Assembly: GCF_034424645.1 (NCBI RefSeq)
Contig: NZ_CP139969.1
Location: 2,356,001-2,420,000, forward strand
Reading direction: 5' to 3'
Length of the DNA: 64,000 nucleotides
Source of the DNA: Bordetella avium
Lineage (GTDB): Bacteria; Pseudomonadota; Gammaproteobacteria; Burkholderiales; Burkholderiaceae_B
The notes under the pieces were generated by a model. The model worked only from the letters and a program-made list of their open reading frames with translations, made no database searches and had not been told where the DNA came from. Below are positions 28,944 to 37,725 of the stretch, piece by piece. The translations under genes and the position numbers were made by a program. How positions within the stretch are numbered: position 1 is the stretch's first letter; each line of letters opens with the position of its first letter.

Positions 28944-30344
28944 ATGCTTCATCAATTATCTTTCGAAAAAATCCGGGCCCTGTATGCAAGCGGCGAGGTC
29001 TCTCCGGTTGAAGTCACTTACAGCGCATTGCGCCACGCCGAAAACGTCAATCTGTCGATCAACGCGCTTGCAATGCTGGATCATGATCGCGCGCTACGCG
29101 CGGCTGCCCAGTCGCAAACACGCTGGCGTTTGGGCAGGCCTTTGGGGCCGCTCGACGGCATGCCGGTGACCGTCAAGGATTTCGCGGCCGTTAAAGGGTG
29201 GCCGACACGGCGCGGATCGGCAGTTAGCAGCGGAGAGCCTCAGGCAACCAGCACGGTGTTTGTCCAACGCCTGCTAAATGCTGGGATGATCCCGCTGGGT
29301 AAGACGCGCGCCCCTGAGTTCAACTGGAAAACCGTGACCGATAGCCCCGCCTACGGTATTACGCGCAATCCCTGGAATATCCAGCTCACGCCCGGTGGCA
29401 GCAGCGGCGGCTGTGCGGCTGCGGTGTCGGCGGGCGTGGTGCGTGTGTCGATGGGCAGCGATGCCGGCGGGTCGGTGCGCATTCCCTCCTCCTTTACCGG
29501 ACTGATTGGATTCAAACCCTCTTTTGGGCGTATTCCTGCCAGCCCACTTCCTTCTGCCTTTTCGCAAGTGGTGCATACCGGACCGATCGGGGCGAGCATG
29601 CGCGAAATCGCGGAAGTGATGCGTGTCGCCGCAGGTCCTTCTGGTAAGGACTGGACATCCTTTACCGGATCGATCAAGGACGATGTCCAGGCTTTATCGG
29701 ATGACGCGAAAAGGCTGACCATCGGCGTGCTGGATGCAAGCCGATGGTCAGCGTCGAGCTGCGAGGAAGTTCGGCGCGGCATGAGCGATACGATCGCCCT
29801 AATCGAGTCCTCCGGCTTCAACGTGGAAACCGTGGATTTCGACGTGGCCGCAGCAACGGCCACTGCGCTGATTTTCTATCGTGTCGGTTGTGAGACTTCA
29901 CTGCGCGGCGTACCCCAGGCGGAACAAAGCAAAGTAGATCCGGGCTTGTTCGACTTTGTAAAACCGGTCGAAGGCTTGAAGCTGTTCGATTTCCTGGAAG
30001 CCTGCCGTCTGCGCGACCTGTATGCGAATGCGCTAGCCGAGCTGTTCGACCGCGTAGATGTGCTGATGCTTCCGACCATGCCTATCCTTCCTTTCGAGGC
30101 AGGACGCCTGTCTCCCGAGGGCTGGCGCAGCAACGATCCGATGTCCTGGAACCCGTTCACGCCAGCCTTCAACATTGCCCAAGTCCCTGCCATGTCATAC
30201 CCGGTCTGGCCCGAAGGCAGCACCTTGCCGGTCGGCATCCAGTTCGTCGCGCCACGCTACTGTGACGATCGTCTGATGACGCTCGGCGCCTGGCTTGAAC
30301 AACAAATCCCCATTCGCCTGTCACCACTAGCCTACACCTTGTAA
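28944..30344 (+). CDS. Amidase signature-family hydrolase
   Basis: A 466-residue amidase (AS family). The Ser-cisSer-Lys triad is visible: Lys in PVTVKDF, cis-Ser and the loop in TPGGSSGGCAAAV, and the nucleophile Ser in GSDAGGSVRIPSS. These enzymes hydrolyse amides to acid and ammonia. The position right after the uptake genes and before the ring-cleavage genes suggests that the imported compound is an amide, for example an arylacetamide or N-acyl aromatic, whose acid feeds the pathway; this is inference. ATG 28944 has GAGGG upstream; a TTG at 28905 overlapping the livF stop is possible. The family also includes GatA, but no GatB or GatC is nearby. Confidence 0.85.
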   Translation: MLHQLSFEKIRALYASGEVSPVEVTYSALRHAENVNLSINALAMLDHDRALRAAAQSQTRWRLGRPLGPLDGMPVTVKDFAAVKGWPTRRGSAVSSGEPQATSTVFVQRLLNAGMIPLGKTRAPEFNWKTVTDSPAYGITRNPWNIQLTPGGSSGGCAAAVSAGVVRVSMGSDAGGSVRIPSSFTGLIGFKPSFGRIPASPLPSAFSQVVHTGPIGASMREIAEVMRVAAGPSGKDWTSFTGSIKDDVQALSDDAKRLTIGVLDASRWSASSCEEVRRGMSDTIALIESSGFNVETVDFDVAAATATALIFYRVGCETSLRGVPQAEQSKVDPGLFDFVKPVEGLKLFDFLEACRLRDLYANALAELFDRVDVLMLPTMPILPFEAGRLSPEGWRSNDPMSWNPFTPAFNIAQVPAMSYPVWPEGSTLPVGIQFVAPRYCDDRLMTLGAWLEQQIPIRLSPLAYTL

Positions 30345-30359
30345 GGCATCGGCCGCGAA

Positions 30360-30375
30360 TGTATCGGCCGATACA
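30360..30375. promoter_or_regulatory. Palindrome TGTATC-GGCC-GATACA before the dioxygenase (operator candidate)
   Basis: Identical arms and spacing to 24097-24112. It lies 111 nt before the dioxygenase ATG, within the 142-nt space after the amidase, and indicates a second promoter for the pathway genes. Confidence 0.6.
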
Positions 30376-30486
30376 GACCTTCACCTCTTGCATCTGGAGA
30401 ATCATTTCCATGCAGCAAGAACGCGGTGAAAGTAGAGACCTGCATGGCCACCTAACGCAGCAATACTCTAACGAGGTACTCAAGAC

Positions 30487-31491
30487 ATGAACAACCCCTC
30501 ACAAGGCTCCTTCAATATTCTTCGCTTGGGCTATATGGAATTCCAGGTGACCGACTTGGAGCGCGCCCGTGATTTCTATGTCGACGTCATTGGCCTGTTC
30601 GAATCCGACCGGGACGCCAACGCCGTATATCTACGTGCAACAGAAGACCGTGAGCACCATTGCATGATATTGCGCAAGGCAGAGCGTCCTGGGGTGAACC
30701 ACTTCGCCTTTAAGGTCTCTTGCGAGCAGGATCTGGATGTGCTCGAAGCGAAACATCGCGCCATGGGTCTGCCGACTCGCTGGTTCGCTGCCGGCGAGCG
30801 CTACGCCCAAGGACGCACTTTGCTGGTGCAGGACCCGCTGGGTTTTCCGGTGGCTTATTACGCCAGCATGGCGCCCGTTGAGTGGCTGCTGCAGAAATAC
30901 CATCTGCACCGTCATGGCGTGCCGACTCGGCTGGATCACGTCAACGTCCTGACGCCCGACGCGCAGAAGGGCTACGACTGGTATGTCAACGAGCTGGGCT
31001 TTAACGCTGCCGAACTGACAGAATCCGCCCCCCCTGAACAGCGTATCTGGGCCAGCTGGCTATACCGCAAATCTACCGTGCATGACATTGCAGTGATGAC
31101 GGGAAACGGGCCGGCCGTGCACCACGTCGGCTTCTCGGTGCTAGAGCCAATGGGCGTGATTCGCGCCGCCGATGCGCTGGCAGGCGCTGGCTACGCGGAC
31201 AACATCGAGCGTGGTCCCGCACGTCACGGCATCTCCAATGCCCTGTTCGTGTACGTGCGCGACCCTGATGGCAACCGCTTCGAACTGTATACAGGCGATT
31301 ACATGACCACCGACCGCAATGCCGATCCGGTGCGCTGGAACGTCAACAATCCGCGGCGTCAGACGCTGTGGGGGCCGCCGCCTCCGCGCCGCTGGTACGA
31401 GGAGTCGATGAGCGTAGCGTCCATTGAAACGGGCCAGGTGCTGGAGCCGCAGCCCGCCCTCATTGCTGCCATTCCGAATTACATCGACTGA
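30487..31491 (+). CDS. hpaD: 3,4-dihydroxyphenylacetate 2,3-dioxygenase (type I extradiol)
   Basis: A 334-residue vicinal-oxygen-chelate dioxygenase closely resembling the Brevibacterium fuscum homoprotocatechuate 2,3-dioxygenase in layout. The metal ligands are His151 (RLDHVNV), His213 (AVHHVGF) and Glu266 (NRFELYTGDY), and the acid-base His199 (STVHD) is kept. It opens the ring of homoprotocatechuate next to the hydroxyls to give 5-carboxymethyl-2-hydroxymuconate semialdehyde. This is the VOC class, unlike the LigB-type HpaD of enterics, so the symbol denotes function only. Start ATG 30487 with GAGG 10 nt upstream. Confidence 0.88.
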   Translation: MNNPSQGSFNILRLGYMEFQVTDLERARDFYVDVIGLFESDRDANAVYLRATEDREHHCMILRKAERPGVNHFAFKVSCEQDLDVLEAKHRAMGLPTRWFAAGERYAQGRTLLVQDPLGFPVAYYASMAPVEWLLQKYHLHRHGVPTRLDHVNVLTPDAQKGYDWYVNELGFNAAELTESAPPEQRIWASWLYRKSTVHDIAVMTGNGPAVHHVGFSVLEPMGVIRAADALAGAGYADNIERGPARHGISNALFVYVRDPDGNRFELYTGDYMTTDRNADPVRWNVNNPRRQTLWGPPPPRRWYEESMSVASIETGQVLEPQPALIAAIPNYID

Positions 31492-31530
31492 TCCCGTCGC
31501 CGTTCCCGACACTCACATTTTTGAATTGCT

Positions 31531-31932
31531 ATGACTCGTCAGATCATTGTTCCCGCTACCGGGCTGCTTCCGCATCGCCCGTACTCACCTGCCGTTCGCG
31601 CAGGAAATACGCTCTACGTATCCGGCCATACCGGTTCTGACCCGCTTACGCGCGAGATCAGAAACGGCATCGAAGAACAAACACGCCAGGCCTTCCGTAA
31701 CCTTCAGGATGTCATCGAGGCCGCAGGAGCCTCGATGCGTAACGTCGTCAAGGCCAATATCTTCATGACCGATATGGCTGCCGACTTCGAAGGCATGAAT
31801 AAGGTGTTTCGCGAGGTGTTCCCAGAAATGCCTCCGGCACGTTCAACAGTCGGCGTTGCACATCTGGTCCGCCCCGGATTGCTGGTCGAGATTGACGTGA
31901 TCGCTGTGATGGATGAGGGTTCGACGCGATGA
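31531..31932 (+). CDS. RidA/YjgF family protein 1
   Basis: A 133-residue RidA-family protein with the active-site arginine in PPARSTVGVAHL and the acidic residue in VEIDVIAV, so enamine/imine deaminase chemistry is possible. Some family members are pathway enzymes, such as 2-aminomuconate deaminase. It is unusual in a homoprotocatechuate cluster, and here two copies lie in tandem with an ATGA overlap. Whether it deaminates an amino-intermediate or protects PLP enzymes is unknown. Confidence 0.88.
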   Translation: MTRQIIVPATGLLPHRPYSPAVRAGNTLYVSGHTGSDPLTREIRNGIEEQTRQAFRNLQDVIEAAGASMRNVVKANIFMTDMAADFEGMNKVFREVFPEMPPARSTVGVAHLVRPGLLVEIDVIAVMDEGSTR

Positions 31933-32315
31933 ACGCCCCACTCACCGTGACGCTGCCCGGCGCAGTACATAGCCTGCCGTTTTCGCCGGCCCTGGTCTGG
32001 GGAGGCCTGGTGTTCGTCTCTGGCCAGGTGGGTAAGCACCCGGTAAGCGATGCCTTTGCCGAGGATATCGATGCCCAAACGCGCCAAACACTCTCCAACA
32101 TCAAGGCACTGCTCGAGGCAGCCGGAACCTCGCTGGACAAGGCGCTGCGCATGACGATTTACATGACCGACATGCAGAACGAGTTCGCTGCCATGAATGC
32201 CGTGTTTAAGGAGTTCTTCCACGGCACGCTGCCTGCCCGCTCCACCGTAGGTATCTCGCATCTGGCTAAGCCTGGCCTGAAGATTGAGATTGACCTGGTG
32301 GCATACAAGGACTGA
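31929..32315 (+). CDS. RidA/YjgF family protein 2
   Basis: A 128-residue RidA homologue, clearly diverged from its neighbour but with the same key residues (LPARSTVGISHL and IEIDLVAY). RidA proteins form trimers; two co-translated paralogues could form mixed trimers or act on successive intermediates. It begins within the stop of the first copy and is followed 23 nt later by the dehydrogenase gene. Confidence 0.88.
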   Translation: MNAPLTVTLPGAVHSLPFSPALVWGGLVFVSGQVGKHPVSDAFAEDIDAQTRQTLSNIKALLEAAGTSLDKALRMTIYMTDMQNEFAAMNAVFKEFFHGTLPARSTVGISHLAKPGLKIEIDLVAYKD

Positions 32316-32338
32316 AACGCATCAAGCGGCAGAAAAAT

Positions 32339-33805
32339 ATGAAAATGATCAAACATCTCATCAACGGACGCGAGGTTGAAAGTCCCCGCACGTTCGAGAA
32401 CCTGAATCCGGCGACCGGCGAAATCCTCGCTGAGGTAGCCGCTGGCGGCCAAGAAGAAATCGCTGCGGCAGTCGAGGCCGCCAAACAGGCTTTTCCGGCC
32501 TGGGCCGGCATGCCTGCCAAGGAACGCGCGCGCATCATGCGCCGCTTCGGCGATCTGATCGCGCAGAACGTGCAGACGCTGGCGGAACTGGAAACTGACG
32601 ATACCGGCCTGCCATTTCACCAGACCCGGCATACGCTAATTCCCCGCGCCAGCGACAACTTCTATTTCTTCTCGGAAGTGGCAACGCGTCTGGATGGCAA
32701 GACCTATCCGGTCGACCGCAGTATGCTCAACTACACGGTGCTGCAACCCGTCGGTGTCTGTGGTCTGATCTCGCCGTGGAACGTGCCGCTGATGACCGCT
32801 ACTTGGAAGGTGGCGCCCTGTCTCGCACTGGGCAACACCGCAGTACTCAAGATGTCGGAGCTGTCACCAATGACTGCCGACCTGCTTGGCCGTATCGCTC
32901 TCGAAGCCGGAGTGCCTAAGGGTGTGCTCAACGTCGTACATGGTTTTGGCTCTGAGGCGGGCGAAGCGCTCGCGGTTCATCCAGACGTGCGAACCATTTC
33001 CTTCACCGGCGGCACCGTCACTGGCAAGCGGATTACCAGCGTCGCCGGGCTGAAGCGGCTTTCGCTGGAACTAGGGGGCAAATCGCCAGTGCTGGTGTTT
33101 GAGGATGCAGATCTCGAACGGGCGCTCGACGCGGCGCTGTTTACGATCTTCTCGATCAACGGCGAACGCTGCACGGCAGGTTCACGCATCTTCGTTCAAT
33201 CGTCGATCTACGACCGTTTTGCGCGCGAGTTCACTGAGCGAGCCAATCGCCTGATAGTTGGCGACCCTCGCGAAGAACGCACTAACGTAGGGTCCATGAT
33301 CTCGCGCGCGCACTGGGAAAAAGTCAACGGCTACATCGAGATCGGCCGTCAGGAGGGCGCGACGGTCGCGGCTGGCGGTGGCCGCCCCGACAACCTGCCC
33401 GAACGAGTAAAGAACGGCAACTTCATTCGCCCCACTGTATTGACCAATGTGCATAACCAGATGCGCGTGGCCCAGGAAGAGATTTTCGGCCCAGTGGTAT
33501 GCCTGATCCCCTTCGAGACTGAAGAAGAAGGGCTGCGTTTGGCTAACGATGTGAAGTATGGGCTGGCTTCTTACATCTGGACCCAAGATATCGGCAAGGC
33601 GCACCGCCTGGCTGCCGGCATTGAGGCGGGCATGGTGTTCATCAACAGCCAGAACGTGCGCGACTTACGCCAGCCCTTCGGTGGCATCAAAGATTCGGGT
33701 ATAGGTCGTGAAGGTGGCGACTTCAGTTTTGAAGCCTTTTGCGAGGTGAAGAACGTGTGCCTGTCTTTCGGCGAGCACCCTATTCCAAAGTGGGGGGTGG
33801 CGTGA
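32339..33805 (+). CDS. hpaE: 5-carboxymethyl-2-hydroxymuconate semialdehyde dehydrogenase
   Basis: A 488-residue NAD-dependent aldehyde dehydrogenase. It shows ISPWNVPLM, the cofactor loop FTGGTVTGKRI, the catalytic Glu in LELGGKSP and the nucleophile Cys278 in NGERCTAGSRI. The sequence is closest to the HpaE/AmnC semialdehyde branch, which oxidises ring-cleavage semialdehydes to dicarboxylates. The substrate assignment rests on neighbours. With two RidA proteins alongside, an aminomuconate-type semialdehyde is an alternative. Confidence 0.87.
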   Translation: MKMIKHLINGREVESPRTFENLNPATGEILAEVAAGGQEEIAAAVEAAKQAFPAWAGMPAKERARIMRRFGDLIAQNVQTLAELETDDTGLPFHQTRHTLIPRASDNFYFFSEVATRLDGKTYPVDRSMLNYTVLQPVGVCGLISPWNVPLMTATWKVAPCLALGNTAVLKMSELSPMTADLLGRIALEAGVPKGVLNVVHGFGSEAGEALAVHPDVRTISFTGGTVTGKRITSVAGLKRLSLELGGKSPVLVFEDADLERALDAALFTIFSINGERCTAGSRIFVQSSIYDRFAREFTERANRLIVGDPREERTNVGSMISRAHWEKVNGYIEIGRQEGATVAAGGGRPDNLPERVKNGNFIRPTVLTNVHNQMRVAQEEIFGPVVCLIPFETEEEGLRLANDVKYGLASYIWTQDIGKAHRLAAGIEAGMVFINSQNVRDLRQPFGGIKDSGIGREGGDFSFEAFCEVKNVCLSFGEHPIPKWGVA

Positions 33806-33981
33806 TGCTGCGCTGACTCAAGAAACCCGTTTCTCGGGAGACCCGAGCTACTCATGTGCCGCCTTCCTGCGGCGCAGGCTTGCCTTACTCGGCGGTGGAT
33901 ATGCGTTCTGCGGGTGGGCCGCCTCGCCCTGCTCTGACTCAAGGCGCCGCGATCTAACCGCGAAGCCAAATCGATGTAACC
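33806..33981 (+). other. Structured spacer between dehydrogenase and hpaG1
   Basis: 176 nt with no frame, in an otherwise tightly packed unit. A 6-bp stem CTCGGG-AGA-CCCGAG lies at 33833-33847, and shorter hairpins lie on either side. No T-tract follows, so it is an mRNA-processing or attenuation candidate rather than a terminator. I see no copy of the 16-bp palindrome here. Confidence 0.35.
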
Positions 33982-34662
33982 GTGATGATGCCTCTTCAGA
34001 CTTCTACTTCTAGGCCAAGCCCTGCGATCGGTACGGTCTATGGCGTGCTGCTTAACGACCCTGCAACGGTTGAGCGAATGACGCCGTCGTTCTCCCTTGC
34101 CCCCTACAAGAACGCGCCTAAGGCGCCCATTCTCTACATCAAACCGCAAAACACGCTAGCTGGCGAAGGCGCTGCCGTGGCAATCCCAGTCGAACCGGGC
34201 GTGGTGCGCATCGACGCCACGGTCGGGGTTGTCTTCGGCCGCGCCGCAAGTCGCGTAAGCGCAGAGCATGCACTTGCCTACGTTGCCGGCTATATCGTGG
34301 TGAGCGACATAACGCTGCCGCATGAGGATTACTACCGCCCCCCGATAGCCCAACGCTGCCGCGATGGATTCTGTCCGATCGGGCCAATGCAGGATGCCAG
34401 CCAGTTCGATCTCGCTCATGCCAAGTTATCCGTATCCATCAACGGCAATGAAGTAATGCGCCGTTCGCTGTCGAACATGGTGCGGCCGCTGCCTCAATTG
34501 ATTGCCGAGGTCACCGAGTTTCTGACCCTATCTCCCGGCGATGTATTGCTTCTCGGTGCGCCAGAAGGCGCGCCGCTTGCCTATCCAGGCGACAGCATAC
34601 GCATCGAGGTCGATGGACTTGGCAGCCTAAGTCATACCCTTGTCGTGGAGGAACTGGCATGA
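33982..34662 (+). CDS. hpaG1: Fumarylacetoacetate-hydrolase-family protein, HpaG N-terminal-half type
   Basis: A 226-residue FAH-fold protein matching the N-terminal half of E. coli HpaG (AGYIVVSDITLPHEDYYRPPIAQRCRDGFCPIGP). HpaG carries both 5-oxo-pent-3-ene-1,2,5-tricarboxylate decarboxylase and 2-hydroxyhepta-2,4-dienedioate isomerase activities. In this half the canonical metal-binding ExE is changed (DATVGVVFG), as in HpaG's first half. It overlaps hpaG2 by 4 nt, so the two halves are made as separate but coupled chains. Confidence 0.87.
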   Translation: MMMPLQTSTSRPSPAIGTVYGVLLNDPATVERMTPSFSLAPYKNAPKAPILYIKPQNTLAGEGAAVAIPVEPGVVRIDATVGVVFGRAASRVSAEHALAYVAGYIVVSDITLPHEDYYRPPIAQRCRDGFCPIGPMQDASQFDLAHAKLSVSINGNEVMRRSLSNMVRPLPQLIAEVTEFLTLSPGDVLLLGAPEGAPLAYPGDSIRIEVDGLGSLSHTLVVEELA

Positions 34663-35459
34663 AGCATGCACGTGTTATCTATGAAAACCAGATCTGGTCA
34701 GCCACCGAGGCGCCCAAGGGAGTACGACTATCCGACGGTCGCGTTCTGGCGGAAACAGATGTGCAATGGCTGCCGCCTTGCGAGTTTGGAACCATCTTCG
34801 CCCTCGGCCTGAACTATGCGGATCACGCCAAGGAAATCGCGTTTAACCAGGCTCCGCAGGCTCCGCTGGTGTTCTTGAAAGGCATCAATGCTTTGACCGG
34901 ACATCGCCGTTTCACGCGTCGACCTGCGGATGTGAGCTATATGCACTACGAGTGCGAGCTGGCCGTGATAATCGGCCAGACCTGCCGCAACGTGCCGAGC
35001 GAACACGCATACGAAGTCGTGCGCGGCTATACCGTGGCCAATGATTACGCCATCCGTGACTACCTCGAAAATTTCTATCGTCCCAATCTGAGAGTGAAAA
35101 GCCGTGACGCCTGCACGCCGATCGGCCCTTGGATGGTCGATGCCGTCGATATTCCCGATCCGATGAATCTGCGCTTTCGCACATGGGTCAATGGAACTCT
35201 GACCCAGGACGGCTCCTCCCGAGAGATGGTGCACGACATTCCGTCGCTCATCGCCTACCTGTCTTCGATAATGACGCTCAATCCGGGGGACCTTATCCTG
35301 ACGGGAACGCCGGAGGGTGTTGTCGATTGCCAAGTGGGCGATGAAATCGTCACCGAAGTGGAGGGTGTGGGCAGCCTGGTCAACACGATCGGCGGCGATG
35401 AACTGCTCGGGCAGTGGGAAGGGATGTCGCCGGCATATGGCCGCAGGGGGGATCACTGA
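34659..35459 (+). CDS. hpaG2: Fumarylacetoacetate-hydrolase-family protein, HpaG C-terminal-half type
   Basis: A 266-residue FAH-fold protein with the metal ligands intact (YECELAVIIG and VANDYAIRD) and the ending LTGTPEGVVDCQVGDEIVTEVEGVG. It corresponds to the C-terminal half of HpaG and should supply the decarboxylase/isomerase site. It ends TGATG into hpaF, which starts at 35459. Confidence 0.88.
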   Translation: MKHARVIYENQIWSATEAPKGVRLSDGRVLAETDVQWLPPCEFGTIFALGLNYADHAKEIAFNQAPQAPLVFLKGINALTGHRRFTRRPADVSYMHYECELAVIIGQTCRNVPSEHAYEVVRGYTVANDYAIRDYLENFYRPNLRVKSRDACTPIGPWMVDAVDIPDPMNLRFRTWVNGTLTQDGSSREMVHDIPSLIAYLSSIMTLNPGDLILTGTPEGVVDCQVGDEIVTEVEGVGSLVNTIGGDELLGQWEGMSPAYGRRGDH

Positions 35460-35866
35460 TGCCCCATCTTGTCTTGCTGTATTCGCCCGACATCGAAGGC
35501 GATGTCGATATTACTGGCCTGTGCCGGGCCTTGGCAGACACGATGGGCAGCGTGCGCGACGAGAACGGAAAACAAGTCTTCCCTCTTGGTGGCACGCGCG
35601 TGCTTGCCTATGCTGCGACGCATTCGGCGATCGCTGATGGCCAGGGAGACTATGGCTTTCTCTATGCCAATCTGCGCATGGGGTTGGGGCGCAGTACTGC
35701 TGTCCACAAGATGGTGGGAGACACCCTGCTTGACGTGCTCAAGTCTCGAATGGACCCCTTGCTTGCCAAACGCCCGGTCGGAATCACGCTGCAAATTGAT
35801 GAAAGTCCGGGACAGGTGTACGACGCCAAGCACAGCAGTCTTCATCCCTTGTTCAAAAAAAACTGA
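35459..35866 (+). CDS. hpaF: 5-carboxymethyl-2-hydroxymuconate delta-isomerase
   Basis: A 135-residue tautomerase-superfamily enzyme. Start ATG 35459 gives MPHLVLLYS, placing the catalytic Pro1 after Met removal. The body (DGQGDYGFLYANLRMGLGRS) and the ending SLHPLF match HpaF/CHMI. It isomerises the dehydrogenase product before decarboxylation. The longer frame from 35414 would hide Pro1 and overlap hpaG2. Confidence 0.9.
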   Translation: MPHLVLLYSPDIEGDVDITGLCRALADTMGSVRDENGKQVFPLGGTRVLAYAATHSAIADGQGDYGFLYANLRMGLGRSTAVHKMVGDTLLDVLKSRMDPLLAKRPVGITLQIDESPGQVYDAKHSSLHPLFKKN

Positions 35867-35875
35867 GAACTGCCT

Positions 35876-36679
35876 ATGTTAAGCAAAGAGCTTATTGCTG
35901 GACTGGCCGCGGAGCTGGACCAATCCGAAAAGTCGCGTGTGCAGGTCCAGCATTTTTCCCGGCGTTTTCCGCAGATGACTATTGAAGACGGTTACGCCAT
36001 TTCGCGCGAATGGGTGCGCCAAAAGATCGCCGCCGGGCGCTCAGTGCGCGGACATAAGATCGGCCTGACCTCGCGGGCCATGCAGATGGCCAGTCAGATC
36101 ACTGAGCCGGACTACGGCACGCTGCTCGACGACATGTTTATCGCCGAAGGCAGTGATATTCCAGTCGGGCGCTTTATCGCGCCGCGCGTGGAGGTCGAAT
36201 TGGCCTTTGTGATGAAAAAACGCCTACAAGGACCGAACGTCACCATCTTCCAGGTGCTAGACGCCACGGAATATGTGGTTCCCGCCATAGAAATCATCGA
36301 TGCGCGTATCGAGCAGTTCGATCGGCACACGAAAGCCCCGCGCAAGGTGTTCGATACGATTTCCGACAACGCTGCCAATGCCGGGATTATTACGGGAGGC
36401 CTGCCTGTTAAACCGGATGCTGTGGATCTTCGAAGGATCGGCGCCTTGCTCTACAAGAACGGGGTGATCGAGGAGTCCGGGCTAGCGGCCGCCGTTCTGA
36501 ACCACCCTGCCAATGGCGTGGCGTGGCTGGCCAACAAATTGGCTCCATGGGGTGAATTCCTCGAAGCAGGAGAGGTCGTTCTAGGAGGCTCGTTCACGCG
36601 GCCAACGACGGCTGCGGCCGGCGACACCTTTCACGCTGACTACGGCCGCTTAGGCAGCATCGCCTTCCGGTTTGTCTAG
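35876..36679 (+). CDS. hpaH: 2-oxo-hept-4-ene-1,7-dioate hydratase
   Basis: A 267-residue FAH-superfamily hydratase (HpaH/MhpD type) with [22 protein letters not shown], the metal-site EVELAFVM, and [16 protein letters not shown] [27 protein letters not shown], split here only by my quoting. It adds water to the C4 double bond to give 4-hydroxy-2-oxoheptanedioate for HpaI. It is 9 nt from hpaF. Confidence 0.93.
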   Translation: MLSKELIAGLAAELDQSEKSRVQVQHFSRRFPQMTIEDGYAISREWVRQKIAAGRSVRGHKIGLTSRAMQMASQITEPDYGTLLDDMFIAEGSDIPVGRFIAPRVEVELAFVMKKRLQGPNVTIFQVLDATEYVVPAIEIIDARIEQFDRHTKAPRKVFDTISDNAANAGIITGGLPVKPDAVDLRRIGALLYKNGVIEESGLAAAVLNHPANGVAWLANKLAPWGEFLEAGEVVLGGSFTRPTTAAAGDTFHADYGRLGSIAFRFV

Positions 36680-36710
36680 AACCCCCAGACTCCCATCCTG
36701 CCTGCTAACT

Positions 36711-37529
36711 ATGTCACTTTCGATGCCTCGCAACACCTTCAAAGAAGCCCTGCAGGAAGGGCTCGTCCAGATAGGCCTCTGGGTCGGATTGGCCGATGCC
36801 TACGCTGCAGAAGCCCTCGCCGCAACCGGCTTCGACTGGTTACTGCTCGACGCAGAGCATGCGCCGAATGATTTGCGCACTGTGCTGGGTCAATTGCAGG
36901 CGGTGGCACCCTATCCGGTACATCCTATCGTGCGGCCAGTGATCGGCGACGTACCCTTAATCAAGCAGTACCTCGACGTAGGAGCACAAACCCTGTTGAT
37001 TCCTGTGGTCGAGACGGCAGAGCAGGCAGCCCAGATGGTGGCAGCCATGCGATATCCGCCGCGCGGCATTCGTGGTGTCGGCAGCGCGCTCGCCCGCGCA
37101 TCGCGCTGGAACCAGATCGACCATTACTTAGCTCAGGCCGACGAGCAGATGTGCCTGCTGGTGCAGGTCGAGACACGAAAAGGTCTAGAGAATCTGGAGG
37201 CGATAAGCCGGGTAGAAGGTGTCGACGGCGTCTTTTTCGGTCCAGCGGATCTGTCTGCATCCCTAGGCCTGCTTGGACAGGCTGGGCACTCGGACGTACG
37301 GGCAGCGATCATTCAAGGCATCCAGTGCGTACGTGCGGCCGGCAAATCACCGGGCGTGCTCAGCGCTGATCCTGAGGCGGCGCGCAGCTATCTGGAGGCT
37401 GGCGCGTTATTCGTGGCAGTGGGCGTCGACACCAGCCTGCTCGTGCGGGCCGCGCGGGAATTGGCCGCGACGTTCAGGGAGACATCAAGCCCCCCTCAGA
37501 GGGCTTCGCTGTCGGGCAATGGTTATTGA
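36711..37529 (+). CDS. hpaI: 4-hydroxy-2-oxoheptanedioate aldolase
   Basis: A 272-residue class II pyruvate aldolase that cleaves 4-hydroxy-2-oxoheptanedioate to pyruvate and succinic semialdehyde, the end of the pathway. It matches E. coli HpaI along its length: [14 protein letters not shown], the catalytic His in LDAEHAPND, the metal Glu in VQVETRKG and Asp in [12 protein letters not shown], and [14 protein letters not shown]. The start may instead be the ATG at 36723 ([10 protein letters not shown]), which aligns with the E. coli start; neither has a clear ribosome site. Confidence 0.93.
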   Translation: MSLSMPRNTFKEALQEGLVQIGLWVGLADAYAAEALAATGFDWLLLDAEHAPNDLRTVLGQLQAVAPYPVHPIVRPVIGDVPLIKQYLDVGAQTLLIPVVETAEQAAQMVAAMRYPPRGIRGVGSALARASRWNQIDHYLAQADEQMCLLVQVETRKGLENLEAISRVEGVDGVFFGPADLSASLGLLGQAGHSDVRAAIIQGIQCVRAAGKSPGVLSADPEAARSYLEAGALFVAVGVDTSLLVRAARELAATFRETSSPPQRASLSGNGY

Positions 37530-37544
37530 ATAGACGCAACGCCG

Positions 37545-37580
37545 CTTCGGTTCTGCCCCGTATTGGCGAAGGAACCGAAG
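37545..37580. repeat. Inverted repeat after hpaI
   Basis: Perfect 9-bp arms CTTCGGTTC (37545-37553) and GAACCGAAG (37572-37580) enclose 18 nt with an inner GCC/GGC pairing. It starts 16 nt after the hpaI stop; no T-tract follows. It could form the 3' hairpin of the pathway transcript. Confidence 0.45.
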
Positions 37581-37725
37581 ACACGAATCGGAGCGACTGT
37601 GAATGCGGCGTTCCGGGCATTGGCCTGACCTCCAGCCTTATACGGCATGTCAATCAAAGGGACTGACCCAGGCGCTTTTGCCCGAACCTCGCCTTCAAGC
37701 GCGACTGTTGAGGCGGCATCCCTAC

